Part shown: positions 11,066 through 23,744 of the stretch, piece after piece
How the letters are laid out: each line of letters starts with the position of its first letter
Position numbering within the stretch: position 1 is the first letter of the stretch
Assembly (NCBI GenBank): GCA_023213395.1
Contig: CM041465.1
Coordinates: forward strand, 34,913,741 to 34,977,740
Direction: 5' to 3'
Length of the DNA stretch: 64,000 nt
Source: Cycas panzhihuaensis
Taxonomy: Eukaryota > Cycadophyta
Notes under the pieces: model-generated
What the model saw: only the letters and a program-made list of their open reading frames with translations
What the model was told of the DNA's origin: nothing
Database searches by the model: none
Made by a program: the position numbers and the translations under genes

Positions 11066-11077
11066 ACTTTGATACCA
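11066..11077 (-). promoter_or_regulatory. Primer binding site of the minus-strand chromovirus (tRNA-iMet type)
   Basis: The plus strand reads ctttgatacca, i.e. tggtatcaaag on the minus strand, one base off the usual initiator tRNA-Met primer site. It lies about 0.4 kb upstream of the gag remnant, and tgtaaaaac starts three bases further right, where the LTR should begin. Confidence 0.55.
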
Positions 11078-11079
11078 AA

Positions 11080-12573
11080 TGTAAAAACATGCAACTAAGA
11101 CTATAAACTATGAATCCACATAAGTGAATAAATAAATAAACCAATATATACCAACATAGCACAATATACTTGTGGGAAATGACCACTTCCAAATTGTATT
11201 ATAATAAACTAATATATATTTATAGTGCATAATACCTTATGTCTATCCAATCATAATCGAGAAGCTTCTTAGTCAACTAATGACCCATAACATTAAGAAA
11301 TATGTACACTATGATCCCTTAGTGGATATCAAGGGAGAAATACAATAATTTAATAATAAATATGTTAAATATTACCCAAAATTCCTCTCTCAATGTTTAA
11401 TCATGTCACATAATTATTTCAAATATGATGATCGGTCTACATAAAAGCCAAACATTTACCAAAGCATATGGGTAACTAATTGTTATACCCATCAATCCTC
11501 TAGAATAGAATTTGCATATATGAATCATCAATATTTGCCTACCAAGTAGCCTTCAGTACTTCCATTTTAACTATTTTTTGCTCTCTTACATCCCAAAGAG
11601 AAAATATAGCTGAACAACTTAGATATATTTATTGCACCATAGAATAAACATGATAAAATGGTTATCTGAGCAAAAACATATGACAAAATACTTCTTTTTT
11701 CAGGCATAAACTCTAATTTAGCATCTTATCAAACCAAAGTTCAAACTTTAAGCCATTAAAGTTGTTTTTAAAAATGTCCAAAGCACATCATAGGACCACT
11801 TATTAGAAAGCCCTATGAGTTAGATTTTGAATGTAACTAATGACACTCAATTATGACACTATATGAGGGAGATATCAATGTTCTATTAAGCACAAGTATA
11901 TTTTCAAGTGAAAAAACTTAAAAAAAAGGAGACCTTTTGTGTTGGCTCCAAATTATATTGTAATGCTCCATATGACCGTATAGGGGGCTAGTAGACATCA
12001 CATGCAGTTCAAAAATAGTTTAATATAATTGTATAATATTTTAAGCATTTGATATGCCATATTCATCCACTATTCATTAGTCTTCATTACACAAACTGTG
12101 TGTGACCTTTATGAAGAAATTTGATGTCTGATGACTTTGTAAGCTCTTGCACTTGACCATAAAATCCTAATTTCTTCTGTAGAAATTTCCACGAGCCATG
12201 GACACCTCCATAAACAACGACAATATTGTATCAATATTGGGAGCCACCCAACATGTTAATCTGCTTAGTCAAGCTTCCAATATGTAATTTGCAATATATA
12301 GTTCTTAAACAATATTAATTTCTACTCATCATAGGATTGAAATGATATTTTGGGTTTTCATATTCATATAAATATTTCAATAAGAAAATTTCATTTGCCC
12401 ATACACCTATAAACACTCCTTAATGCCTTCTGGCTAATATACATAGCCATAAGTGTTTTTAATAAGAAATAATAGGCCAATAGACCCTTCAATTAAATTG
12501 ACCAGCTCTTGTTTCTACTCTACATTAGAAATGGAGAAATTTTCCATCAATAGCAACATGTTGCATAGCTTGT
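11080..12573. other. Probable LTR start, then unassigned AT-rich DNA
   Basis: The first few hundred bases right of the primer site should be the 5' LTR of the minus-strand chromovirus (inner edge tgtaaaaacatgc), but I could not find its outer edge. The rest, up to the break point of copia A near 12,574, has no recognisable gene or repeat. Confidence 0.35.
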
Positions 12574-13017
12574 TTCTTGGTACGTTAAGGGCTCTTCATT
12601 AAGAGTAAGGTGTAGTTCTATTGGTTCAAGCTCAGTATATAATGATTCCTACATCCTTACTCTATGGGCACTTCGAGTGTCAGTTTTGCCCACCTCATCT
12701 AGTTGTATGTCCTTATTGAGCTGGCAAGCTTCTCAAGATCCTCAAGTTGGGAATGATGTCCTCATTTCCCCAACTTCTTGGTTCTTATCATGTTCATTAA
12801 AATGATTATTTTATGAGGAGGATGTTGATGCGCCTAAGGAAGATGGTCCTTCTACCATTATTTTGCCTTTGTCAACTGAAGGTGGAGAGGATGGTTCTTC
12901 TATAATGGCTTTGCCTTTGTCAACTCTACTATCTTCAAAAGATGGTACTAGATGTGCACTCATCGGTTCATAGTCATAACTTGTATCCTCCAAGGCTATA
13001 TTGTCATCTTCCAACAT
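12574..13017 (-). pseudogene. pol: Copia A integrase-RT linker
   Basis: A 68-codon frame (12,811-13,017) has HLVPSFEDSRVDKGKAIIEE and Ser/Pro-rich sequence, and matches the copia E linker at 38,048-38,230 (HLTPSFMNNQVEKGKAIVEG). Homology at nucleotide level continues left to about 12,574, where it ends before the RT. Confidence 0.65.
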
Positions 13018-14110
13018 TTAGAGAAATTTATATTTGTGCCCCCGCCCCCTCTAAATTTTGGAATTTGAATATCATGCTTGATAATATTATTGTAGGGTCG
13101 TGAGGGTACTTTGGAGTCTAGTTTAAGTAACTGATCCTCTGTCTCCACAAAAATAACATCTCTAGTAATGATGATTTTTCATTGTAAAGGTATGAAGACC
13201 TTATACCTTTTCTTATCCATAGGTATCCAACAAAGATACCTTTAAGTACCCTTGGCTGGAGTTTATTTTGATCGGAATCTAGAATGTGGGCATAGCATGT
13301 AGAGACAAAAATTTTAAAGTAGTGAATAATGGGGGCTTGTCCTTACCACTTTTTATTAGGTGATTATACTTCCTTTGATGGGTTAATAACATTTATATAA
13401 TAAATAGTTATCCATATTACTTCAGCCCATAGATAGGCAGGTACATTTTTGTATATTAACATAGCACAAGCTATGTTCATGATTATCCTATTCATGCACT
13501 TGGCAACTCCATTTTATTATGGGGTACTTGCTACTATTATTTGATGCTTGATGCCATTGTCATTGAAACAAAGGTAGCTTTTAAATTCATGTGAGGTATA
13601 TTTGCCACCATTATCAGTTTGAAGACATTTGGGTTGATAACCTGACTATTTTTCAGTGAGGGCTTTGAATTCCTTGAATACACGAAATGCTTCATCTTTC
13701 TTGTGTAGAAAAGTTATCCATACTTTTCTAGTAAAATCATCAATGAAAGAGATGTAATATAGCTTGCCCTTCAGTGAAGGAATGGGCATTGGCCCGTATA
13801 AAATAAGTGTACCAATTGTAATGGATGGTTCAATTTCCACTAACTTTTAGGAAAGGGTTGTCGATGAGATTTGGCAATGATACAAGCTTCACATTTAAAG
13901 GGTTTAGAGGAAAACTTTGGAAGGTTTGGAAGAGTGTTAGAAGAATCTCTAAGTCTATCAATATGAACATGGCCCATGCGAGCATGCCAAAGAGCTTCTG
14001 GTGACAACGTTGAATGGGTCAAGATGGAATTAAATATAAATTCTTCATAGACACAAGGGCTTTGAGCATAATGAGCTTCAAAAGATGGAGAGTCATTCAA
14101 TCAAAAGAGT
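13018..14110 (-). pseudogene. int: Copia A integrase (decayed)
   Basis: The 13,840-14,100 frame has LWHARMGHVHIDRL and CEACIIAKSHRQPF, the HHCC zinc module. The 13,646-13,840 frame has the core strand pair PIPSLKGKLYYISFIDDFTR. Further left come LQTDNGGKYTSHEF (second Asp present, about 13,600-13,625) and NGVAKCMNR, where the catalytic Glu of the usual NGVAERxNR is Lys. Copia E has the same Lys-Cys pair (NGVIKCMNR). The first catalytic Asp is also lost in the readable frame. Not functional. Confidence 0.8.
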
Positions 14111-14289
14111 TTGCCAGAGAGATGTCTAGTAAAAACCACCTGATTAGTTGGAGGATTAATGACATGGAGAGTCTGGTCATTTGAGGTTACACTCGGATCA
14201 AATCCACGAGAGACAAGCGTGAATAAGGAGAGTAGGTTTTGTTTGAGATTGGGTATGTATAAGACATCAAGCAATGTAAAATCTTCTAA

Positions 14290-14480
14290 GCCTAGGAGTT
14301 TCAGGCGAATGTTGCCAATTCCTTTAATAGTTTGTTATGATTTATCAGCCATGTGAATAACTCCTTGAACATTTGAGTCAAATGTTTGATATAGACTGTG
14401 ATTGCACGTCATGTGTTGAGTTGCTTCTGTGTCCATGATCCACTATCCATCGATTGAAGACACACTATTAGCAATTCCAA
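14290..14480 (-). pseudogene. pro: Copia A protease, active-site Gly replaced
   Basis: Minus-strand translation reads WIMDTEATQHMTCNHSLYQT, the copia aspartic-protease start (WxxDTGAxxH), with Gly of D-T-G changed to Glu (gaa at 14,425-14,427). The rest of the domain follows (LLDVLYIPNLKQNLLSLFTL). Copia E keeps D-T-G at the same place. The change is a single G-to-A on the coding strand and would inactivate the enzyme. Confidence 0.8.
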
Positions 14481-14689
14481 TAGGGCTTGGCATTGGTGAA
14501 GGGAATTCATAAGTGATATATCCACATCGAGCTTCAAAGTATCTCTTTGATTGGTCAATGGCATTTGATGTTGAAGATCCCTCAATTCTTTGAATGTGTG
14601 CTTGTATGAAACCTGTACCACTAAAGGATTCTTCACAAGTTTCTTCCACATTGTGAGCTTTATGTTTTGGTTAGAACTTGGCCAACTTA

Positions 14690-15641
14690 TAAGTGGCAGT
14701 TCTGTAGTCTTTTGCTAAGTGTCCTTTATGATTACGCTGATCACATATAATAGTTTGATTACTAGTCCCTAAAGAAATACTGGTTTGGCCTGACTGTCTT
14801 GCTCTTTGTTAAGGTGGCCCTTGGCCTTGAGACTATCGAGGTTATGATTGAGGGTTTGATTGACCTTGTAGATGATTTCCTATATTTCTTCCTCTTCCTC
14901 TTGCGTGGTTATTTCCTCTGACATGAGAGGGACCTTGATTTTTTGTGTAGCAAACTTCTTCTTCTACCTTAAAGGCTGCATCTGGAAGAGAGTCAGAGGC
15001 TACAAAGTTTGTATAAAAACTCTTGTCAAATTCTATGAACTTCTTGGCAAGTGCTTCGAAGTCGAGTGTCTTCAATGTTCCACTAGATTGAAGACTTCCA
15101 AGCAAGTTTTTATAGTCAGGCACACGTAAATATGGTTGGATAAAAAATGCTCAAATGATGCATTGGGTCTTAAAGTCTTTGTTAATTTCCTGTTTAATTA
15201 GTGGAAGTAGATTTATTGTCTCATGAGCTCGTCCCTTCTGCATTTTTAATTTGTTTATTTTTAAAACAAGATGAACAAATTCTAAATCTGATTTTATATC
15301 AAAGTTCTTTTTAAGAACTTCTAGGACCTTCTAGGCTGTATCATGTTGCTCTTCGTTTATCAAGTTATGCAAGGAGTGATCAATGACCAACAAAATTCTT
15401 ACACGAATCTTTTCACCATCTATCTCCCATGTAGTTTAGTTGCAGCATCTATAGGAGTTGTTGGGGCAGATCCACCGAAAGCAGTTGTTGCAACTGTTGC
15501 TGGTATACTAGGTGTAGGTTGCAAGTGGACTCTCCAAAGGCCTTCATACTTTGCATCATTTTTAATTCTAGTGTACCATCGATCCCAATTTTCTTTGTCT
15601 TTCAATATGCAGTTAACATTTTACTTGAATTGAGATGACAT
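14690..15641 (-). pseudogene. gag: Copia A gag
   Basis: Starts at the ATG at 15,639-15,641 (MSSQFK), the same position as copia E's gag start. Readable parts are ENWDRWYTRIKNDAKYEGLW (15,420-15,605), the usual N-terminal W-x-x-W copia Gag motif, and 14,842-15,123 (LLGSLQSSGTLKTLDFEALA, then an Arg/Gly-rich basic stretch RGNNHARGRGRN). The zinc knuckle near 14,700-14,750 reads CDQRNHKGHLAKDY: second and last Cys of CxxCxxxGHxxxxC are replaced by Arg and Tyr. Stops and frameshifts divide the gene. Confidence 0.8.
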
Positions 15642-17582
15642 GGTGATGATAAAGAAGTAGAAGAGATGATAGAAGTATGTGCCACTGCCACATGTGGCTA
15701 GCACACCTGGTGCAACAGGGATGTATAAATGATTGTTATGATGAGAAGCAAGTAATGATTAAGTTTTTCTCAACAATTATAAAAAAATGAATATAAGCAA
15801 TGATGCAAGAATGAGGCCTAATATAGAGCTGGCAAAGGGTGGTGATGTGTCATGCCACTAACCTCTCACTTATGTCCAAATGTAGGTGAGGTTTCGATGC
15901 CTAAGGCTTCTAGTATACGATTAGAGCCTTCACCTGTGATACCCGCACCTGCGTTGGCGATGAAATCCAAGTCACTGTGGAGCCCAAGTACTCCCAGTCC
16001 TCACCCAGTTTACCAATGAGCAGCTATATACCTCCTCTGAAGATTTAAATGGTACTGCATATCCCACGACTATGACAGATATTGGATCAGGTTAATTTTA
16101 ATCTTGCATTAAGGTTTTTAGTTTTCTTGGGTGGTTATCAGGATTATCCCTAATTAGAGGCCGTAGGTATGGCTAATCTGTCCCTCCGCTACTATTCTAG
16201 TTAAGACCAGACCCAGTATGAAACTCACACCTCCCTTAGGGCCTAGACTTTAGCCAACCTTGGTCTATTTCAACTAAGGTGAATGCGTGCACAAGTCAAG
16301 AATTGGCGGTATAGATCATAGGGATGAGATTCCTTTTAGGAATAGTGTAAGATGTTTCTATATAACTGAAAACTGAAATGAAATGTTGCCAAATGAGCTT
16401 ACTTATTTTTTGTGCTTGCCTTGTTGTTGTTGTTACTTATGTGATGCTTTATGCTATGTGTGCAAATAGAAAAAGTATGCTAGATTTAGTAGGGGAATCA
16501 GATGTTGCTTCCAATCCAAGGTTTCCCTTGCTTTAGTATAATGTTTCCAAATATGATTTTGGAAGTTTTGATACAAAAGCCACAATGGGCTAAAAATTAG
16601 ATCAACTTGCCACTAAAATGCCAATTTTTCTAAGTTTATATACATGATATTTTGCCATATTTTATGATTTTTTTCACAAAATTTATAAATAATAATAAAT
16701 AAGCATAATTCTTTTAAAATTATAAATATGAAGGCCTAAATGATGAAATCTAAATTTATGATAGAAGGAAAAAGTGCTCAAAATATCGTTTCTGATAGGG
16801 TTGTGAAGTTATATTTCGAAAAAGGAATAAAACATTTTCTACCCAAAAAAGCACCAAAGCAAAATCCTTCCCGATCAACTGTCTCAGAATCTAAACTTTA
16901 ATATGTCAAAAGTTACATTTTTACATGTACATGAAATTTTCTTTCTGCACCATCTACAAAATCTACCAAAACATTGCCCAAAATGCCCTTGCAATGTACT
17001 TTGTGGGGTTGAGTAGGCAAAATCAACAACCGTGAGAAACCTGCATAGATCTCACTAACTAGTGGATGAAATTTGATGAGATTTATCTTAAACTGATCCT
17101 AATACATAAATATACTAGATCCCATAATAAAATTTTTATATTTTTGGCTTATAATTAAAGGATTTCATTGGGAAAAGTGCTTTAAATCACTTATCTACAA
17201 AATTTACCCTTTTTTCATAGCTAAAACTCACTGTTTCAAGTTTAATATGAAGTTTCTCTATAAGACAAAAATGATCCTCTAGTCAAGGAGACCTTGTATG
17301 CCAAATTTCATCAAAATCTGAGATGGTCAAATTTTTTATAAAATATTGGGCCTTTAATGCTTCTAGGATTGTTCTAGTAGTTGAACGGCTTCAAAAACCT
17401 ATATTCTTTACCTCTAAATTTTTGCACACATATATAAAGCAACAACATACAAAATACTATAATTTTAAGGTCTCAAGATGTTAAAAAAATAATGAATGCA
17501 CTCTCAATACTGCACATTAAAGGTGAAAGAGATGCAAAAATGACTCCATGCAAGTGGGATGGAGTGAATAGATCCCCTTCTA
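15642..17582 (-). other. Copia A long 5' leader
   Basis: About 1.9 kb between primer site and gag without coding capacity. A block at about 15,850-16,290 is homologous to 34,505-34,935 in the copia E leader (shared run gaggaggtatatagct, and gtgacttggatttcatc), so this part of the leader is a family trait. The right part (from 16,135) recurs after the assembly gap at 53,351. Confidence 0.75.
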
Positions 17583-17594
17583 GCTCTGATACCA
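17583..17594 (-). promoter_or_regulatory. Copia A primer binding site (tRNA-iMet)
   Basis: The plus strand reads gctctgatacca, i.e. tggtatcagagc on the minus strand, the standard plant copia primer site, two bases from the LTR edge at 17,597. It fixes element orientation. Confidence 0.9.
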
Positions 17595-17596
17595 CA

Positions 17597-17863
17597 TGAA
17601 GGAAGGATGGATCTAGGAGATAAATTACTCATATGCACACAATGGTAATGGAGAATGAAAAAGAAGATGAAATAAGATATGAGAGCAAGCTTGGAGGTGA
17701 GAATGAATAATGACTCCCTCCTTGAGATTTTGCCTTTTATTATTGAGGGTGAGCATTAGGGTTAGGATTCTCCCGCCTAATGACGTGGACCTAAAATTAC
17801 ATCTAAATGCACATAAAGTGCATTTCATTAAGAGACTAATGCTAATAATATATCCTAACGTCA
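17597..17863 (-). repeat. Copia A 5' LTR (267 bp)
   Basis: Bounded by tgaaggaagg at the left (inner edge) and cctaacgtca at the right (outer edge), i.e. TGACGTTAGG...CCTTCCTTCA on the coding strand. The middle matches the copia E LTR (gaaatgcacttt-atgtgcat, then ctaatgct, aaggaggg-like and cattctcacctcc segments). The partner LTR is missing. A small frame at 17,625-17,864 is just LTR. Confidence 0.8.
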
Positions 17864-18083
17864 CATATTAAAGAAAAATAAATTATCTATTAGTCAAATG
17901 ATGGAACAATAATATATGTTATGTTTGATAGTAGTGAATATAAAATTAATTATGAGTTAAATAATGACATGATTGTAATAAATGGTTAAATAACTTAGGA
18001 TATATTATTCAAACTTATAATTTCTCCATCAACTCAAGTCTTAAATTCTTCAATTATTGATAATAGTATTCTTTGGCATCATC
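17864..18083 (+). pseudogene. pol: Copia C fragment 1: protease-integrase region
   Basis: Plus-strand translation gives NYELNNDMIVING, then LIISPSTQVLNSSIIDNSIL and WHH at the right end, the segment leading into a copia integrase zinc finger. It breaks at 18,083 exactly at the outer edge of copia B and continues at 22,743. Its left limit is the copia A LTR; the upstream part of copia C is not visible in the window. Confidence 0.75.
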
Positions 18084-18413
18084 TATTAGGAAACACCAGA
18101 TATACAAATAGGATGCTAAGAATATTTATGTATACAAATGACTCAAATAGAATAAGAACATGGGATAAATAGATTTAACATGGGAACCCTTTCAGGGAAA
18201 CCCAACACAGAATATATTATTACATTTTTACAAATCTGAATCTTATAATACAATGGAATTTGATCTATATTTATAGATCATAAGTGCCTTGAATGCTTAA
18301 TATTCAGAGTTATATATGTCAGCTCATAATACAATATTACATCAATATTATTCATACAATATTATACTACATGTTTATATTAGTCAGTAAGTGGTTATAA
18401 TACCACTCTAACA
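18084..18413 (-). repeat. Copia B 3' LTR
   Basis: Starts tattaggaaacacc (decayed TGTTAGG) and ends ccactctaaca, matching 22,408-22,737 over its full 330 bases with scattered substitutions. Confidence 0.9.
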
Positions 18414-18426
18414 TCCCCTTTTAATA
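18414..18426 (-). promoter_or_regulatory. Copia B polypurine tract
   Basis: tccccttttaat on the plus strand, i.e. attaaaagggga directly before the 3' LTR on the coding strand. Confidence 0.7.
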
Positions 18427-19370
18427 TAAATATGGGGTCTTGAAATCTTCTTAGGTATTTGTCTATCTCTTTATCCTTATCGATAAATCCCCCCTCAAAG
18501 ATAACCTTGTTGAACCCCAATTTATACGAATATTAATACAGTAATCTTTAGTAAGAGCTTGGTGAACATGTCTTTAAGTTGATCTTCACTTGGATAAAAT
18601 CCAACCAGCATCTTCCCTTATCTGATCTGCTCTCGAATGTAATGGTATTATGCCTCATATGTGCTTGATTCATTAGAAATATCTCTAATAGTTCTTATAA
18701 CCATACATCTCTCTCTCTCTCATTGATACTTAGTCTGTAATACTCAACCTATTTTCATCACTAAACCAAAAGGTTGAGCCACTTAAGCTATGTAGATTTC
18801 TTCTTCAAGTCTTTATTAAGGAATGTTGATATAACATTTATTTGATGTGACTCCCAACTATCTATAGCTGTTAAAGTAAGGATCAGTCAGACTGATAAGC
18901 ATATAGAGACTAATGCAAATGTCTCCTCATAATTAAATCCTTCTTTTTGCTTGAAATCTTATATATCAAGTTTTGCCAACCTACAAATCAACTAAGTTCT
19001 TTAAGGGAGGTAAGAAAACCAAATCCCATATATATCACTCCTCTATTATAACTCTCTATTGTGAATCTCCTTTCGTTGGAATATTGGTATCTATCACAAG
19101 TCTGACTGACATGCTAATCCTTGTTCTTAAATCATCTTCTAAATCTTCAACCATCACATTGGAGTCCTCAATAGTCCTCCTAGCTCACAATGGAATATGT
19201 GTTGCAATCTGTGCCTTTTTATATAATGACTTCTCAATAATACTCCCACTAGGTCCTACTTCCATCTCAAACATAATGTTAGGTAAACAAACCTCTACAC
19301 CTACTGAATCATGGCTTGAAAAGGGAAGAAATGAAGGATAAAACCTATAATTCATATGATACCTCATCAT
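18427..19370 (-). pseudogene. pol: Copia B pol remnant: RT start fused to RNase H end
   Basis: From the right: 19,185-19,370 encodes NYRFYPSFLPFSSHDSVGVE, an integrase-RT linker type sequence; then FKQKEGFNYEETFALV (the RT entry, KGxxQxxGxDYxETFxPV) and LEEEIYIA. The reading then jumps to YHYIREQI, YPSEDQLKDMFTKLL near 18,550-18,600, the end of copia RNase H (HFIRExV, QLADxFTKxL). The RT palm with its YxDD and most of RNase H are deleted. Confidence 0.7.
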
Positions 19371-20192
19371 GATATATTAATAATTCTTCAAATTGACATC
19401 TAGACTAATTACAATACTTTCCCCTTGTAGATAACATGATTTGTAAGTTTTGTTTATACAAATAGATTCCAAACCTTGTAATCCTATTGTTGTGATCTTT
19501 GTCTAAGATGTGTGCACTCTAAGGGACCTGAATATGTAATGGAAGGCTTCTAATCAATCCAACATAACTCAGGGGAAAATACCACGAACAACCTCAATAG
19601 GTACTTGTTAAATAGTTATCACAATAACTTCTGCCAAAGGACATGAGAGGTAAAACCGTTCAATGCACTAAAGCACCTCTACATCTACATCACTATACCA
19701 TTCTTCACTTACAAAACAATCTTATGAGGTTCATAGGACAACCAACTATCATTTATACTATGAAAAAGGTAGAACTGATTTTAAGGCTTCTTATCATATA
19801 CCTTTTTATTAACACTTCAAATTTATCATAAACATACACTTGCAAATTTACACCATACTTGTTTAGACATGCACAACATCTTTATAATAAATGAATCATA
19901 CTTTTATAATAAGTATACAATGATCCATTACCACAACATTGTTTACTCACCCTATAACTCGGTATCTCCATAAAACTTGCCCATTCTCACCCTTCTATCA
20001 ATTAATGAACATACACTGATGTTGATAACTCACTTAATAATCATGGCCAATATCCCTTTGCCCATTAATCTTGCCCTCTTATCAATTAGTGATAATTCAC
20101 TGCTATTGATAACTCATTCCTAATAAACTCTCTCATGTAATCACATGCAAGAGAGCATATCATCGACAAATAGTCACTCACTTTGCCATCAT

Positions 20193-21109
<917 letters not shown>

Positions 21110-22389
21110 ACTACACCCTCTTGAAATAAAACCCCAAATTATATCACCTCAAAGGTAATTTATTAACAAAGGGCTTCAACATATATAAAATAAATTAATA
21201 CAATAATTAATATTTCAAAGTGACTTTATAAGACTTCTCCAATCAATGACCAATTTAAATTATCAAATACGACTTTATTAATGTGAGAAATCAAGGGCAA
21301 CATCAACTACCTCAATGGCGAGCGATATATAAACAATGGTAAAATCATGATATGATGTTGGTATATTAATATTTTTCAACAACCCACTTTAATAAATATG
21401 AAAACTGGCAATATCAAATTTCAACAGAAATTAAGCAATGGTCACATAATATATGTATCACTTCGAAAGGTGACATTCCAAATATTGCAATCAATTAATA
21501 TCAATGATGTTGGGCAATAAATACATGATGAATACCCGATTTCCTAGCTATAAATATTTCCCATGACTTCATAATGATTAACAATGGGAAATTGAAATAA
21601 TTGCATTTGGGCATTAAAATATATCATAGTTGATCAATATATTTTAACGATGACTATATTATAAATATGGGTAATTCAAATATTAAAGAAATACCTATGC
21701 ATATTCTCTCATGGAAATCTATGAATATTCATGTGACTAAATTCAATGCAGCTACTATCTTCATATTAAACTCTGATGCATAGATATCTACAACTATATT
21801 CATGATGTCTCTCTGTGAGAGTAACTTTTGTGTATATTTTTCTCATAGTATGATAAGGGTCTATGCAATCTGTGTCTTCATCCCTTCGTTGCATCTCAAT
21901 ATGTCACAACATAATGACAAACATTTCTCTTGTAATTGCCCACTTTTGAAATGCATCTTTATATGCATCTCCAATATAAACAATGGTACTAGGGGCTATA
22001 ATAATACCTATCATGTTTTATGACTACTAACATCATTCTACTAGTGGCTACACTCCTTAAATCAGTTGTAAACTTAGTGGCAATAAGGATAAATAGATAT
22101 AATACCTTCATAGGTTTAAAATGGATACAACAACTAGTAAGAAAGTAAAACGGAGGACATTGATACTAGCACAAATCAAAACAATACCTTTTACTCATTT
22201 TCATATCTCCACAAACCATAAAATCCCTACAAAATAGAAAATAGAAGGTACTAAGATCTGCACACGATCATTACACCTCCATGGTTGTTCTTTTGGTTAT
22301 TAGATAAGCTAATTCTTAAAGGGTGAGCTAGCATGAATTGACAACCAATGATCGAATAATTCACCCAACATACACCTAATTGTGTACGT

Positions 22390-22407
22390 CCTGCCACTCT
22401 GATACCA
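22390..22407 (-). promoter_or_regulatory. Copia B primer binding site (tRNA-iMet)
   Basis: Plus strand cctgccactctgatacca, i.e. tggtatcagagtggcagg on the coding strand, abutting the LTR edge at 22,408. Confidence 0.9.
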
Positions 22408-22737
22408 TGTTAGGAAACACCAAATATACAAATAGGATACCAAGAATATTTATGTATATAAAAGACTTGAATAAAATAAGCACACAAGACAAACATATTT
22501 GACATGGGAACCCCTTTAGGAAAAACCCACCATAGAATATATTATCATATTTTTATAAATTTGAATATTACAATATAATGAACTTTGATCTATATTTATA
22601 GATCATAAGTGCCTTAAATGATTAATATTTAGAGTTACATCCTTTGGCTTATGATACAATATTACTTCAATATTATTCAAACAATATTATACCACATGTT
22701 TACATTAGTCAGTAAGTGGTTTTAATACCCTCTAACA
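22408..22737 (-). repeat. Copia B 5' LTR
   Basis: 330 bases from tgttaggaaacacc to taccctctaaca, with intact TG...CA ends and 6-bp terminal inverted repeat TGTTAG/CTAACA. Confidence 0.92.
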
Positions 22738-22742
22738 TTATC

Positions 22743-23362
22743 ATTATGGTCATCTCAATTATCGTAGACTTGTTACATTAATAAAAGAAGGAAATAGTTA
22801 AAGGCCTTATACTAATTCAAGGAAATAATAATATATGTGAAGGTTATATTTATTAAAAATAACATAGAGATAGATTTCCAAAATCATAATATCAATCCCG
22901 ATATCTTTTAGACTTGGTGCATGTTGATATTTATGGTCTTATGAAAACTTCATCTCTTAGAAATATAAGATGCTTCATGATTTTGGTTGATGATTTCATA
23001 AGATTTAAATTTATCTTATTAAGGAAAAATCTAAAATATTTTAAAGATTTATTAAGTTTAGAACAATATCTAAAAGGTAAAGTAGATACACATTACAAAT
23101 TCTCTATTCAAATAATAGTAGAGAATTCATCTCAAATGACTTTAGAGATTTTTTTAATAAAATAGGGATAAGAAGATAATTCATAACTCCATATACATTT
23201 CAATAAAATGGAATCAGTGAAAGAAAAAATGGAACTATTATTAAAATGGCAAGAAGCATGCTCAAAGTGAAAAGAACTTGGTGATGAATTTTTGGTTGAA
23301 GTAGTGAATATTATAGTTTATTTGTTAAATAGAAATCCTACTAAAGCATTAGTAGACTTAAC
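22743..23362 (+). pseudogene. int: Copia C fragment 2: integrase zinc finger and core
   Basis: Resumes the frame broken at 18,083: HYGHLNYRRLVTLIKEG (zinc-finger His pair), CEGYIY, then LVHVDIYGLMKTSSLRNIRC (first catalytic Asp), FMILVDDFIRFKFILLRKN, a decayed second motif (VENSSQ in place of D-N-G-x-E), and NGISERKNGTIIKMARSMLK with catalytic Glu kept. It ends LNRNPTKALVDLT-like at 23,362, where copia D interrupts it. Several stops and frameshifts. Confidence 0.85.
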
Positions 23363-23729
23363 TGTTGCCTTTGAGGTGTAGAGCGAGAGGATTACAAGTG
23401 AGTATATATAATTTCAAAGTGCAAAATAAATTTTGAAATATAAGTTGGTAGTGTTAAAAAACACTAGGGAGGTATTCCCCACCTATAAATAGACCAATTT
23501 AGGGAGGCAGCAAGTGCCTCTACCTGACAAACGTTTAAAATTTAAAAAAATATTAAAATATTAAACAATTAATTGAATACTTACCTGTGGTGGCTATGTC
23601 AGCTCTTTGAAGACTGCTAGCAGCTATTTGACAATGCTAGGTGCCCTGAGGTGTCCTAGGGAGGCTCAACATGGCCTTGACGGGTTAGGGTTACATACAT
23701 GCACTAGTTAATTGGGCATTATCCTTACA
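23363..23729 (-). repeat. Copia D 3' LTR (367 bp)
   Basis: Starts tgttgcctttgaggtgta, ends ttatccttaca; aligns end to end with 31,218-31,584, with moderate divergence (order of one difference per eight bases by eye). Confidence 0.92.
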
Positions 23730-23741
23730 TTCTCCTCCATA
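23730..23741 (-). promoter_or_regulatory. Copia D polypurine tract
   Basis: Plus strand ttctcctccata, i.e. tatggaggagaa before the 3' LTR on the coding strand. Confidence 0.75.
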
Positions 23742-23744
23742 ATG

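Larger units (their letters stand above)
12574..17863 (-). mobile_element. Ty1/copia element A, 5' two thirds
   Basis: Minus-strand copia with 5' LTR (17,597-17,863), primer site, about 1.9 kb leader, gag, protease and integrase. It stops abruptly near 12,574 in the integrase-RT linker, at the point matching 38,398 of copia E (both read ctaccaagaa-like sequence there). RT, RNase H and the 3' LTR are missing. LTR, leader and protein sequence show that it belongs to the same family as copia E. Its left 5.3 kb has no partner in the window; the part right of 16,135 is repeated at 53,351-55,042. Confidence 0.85.
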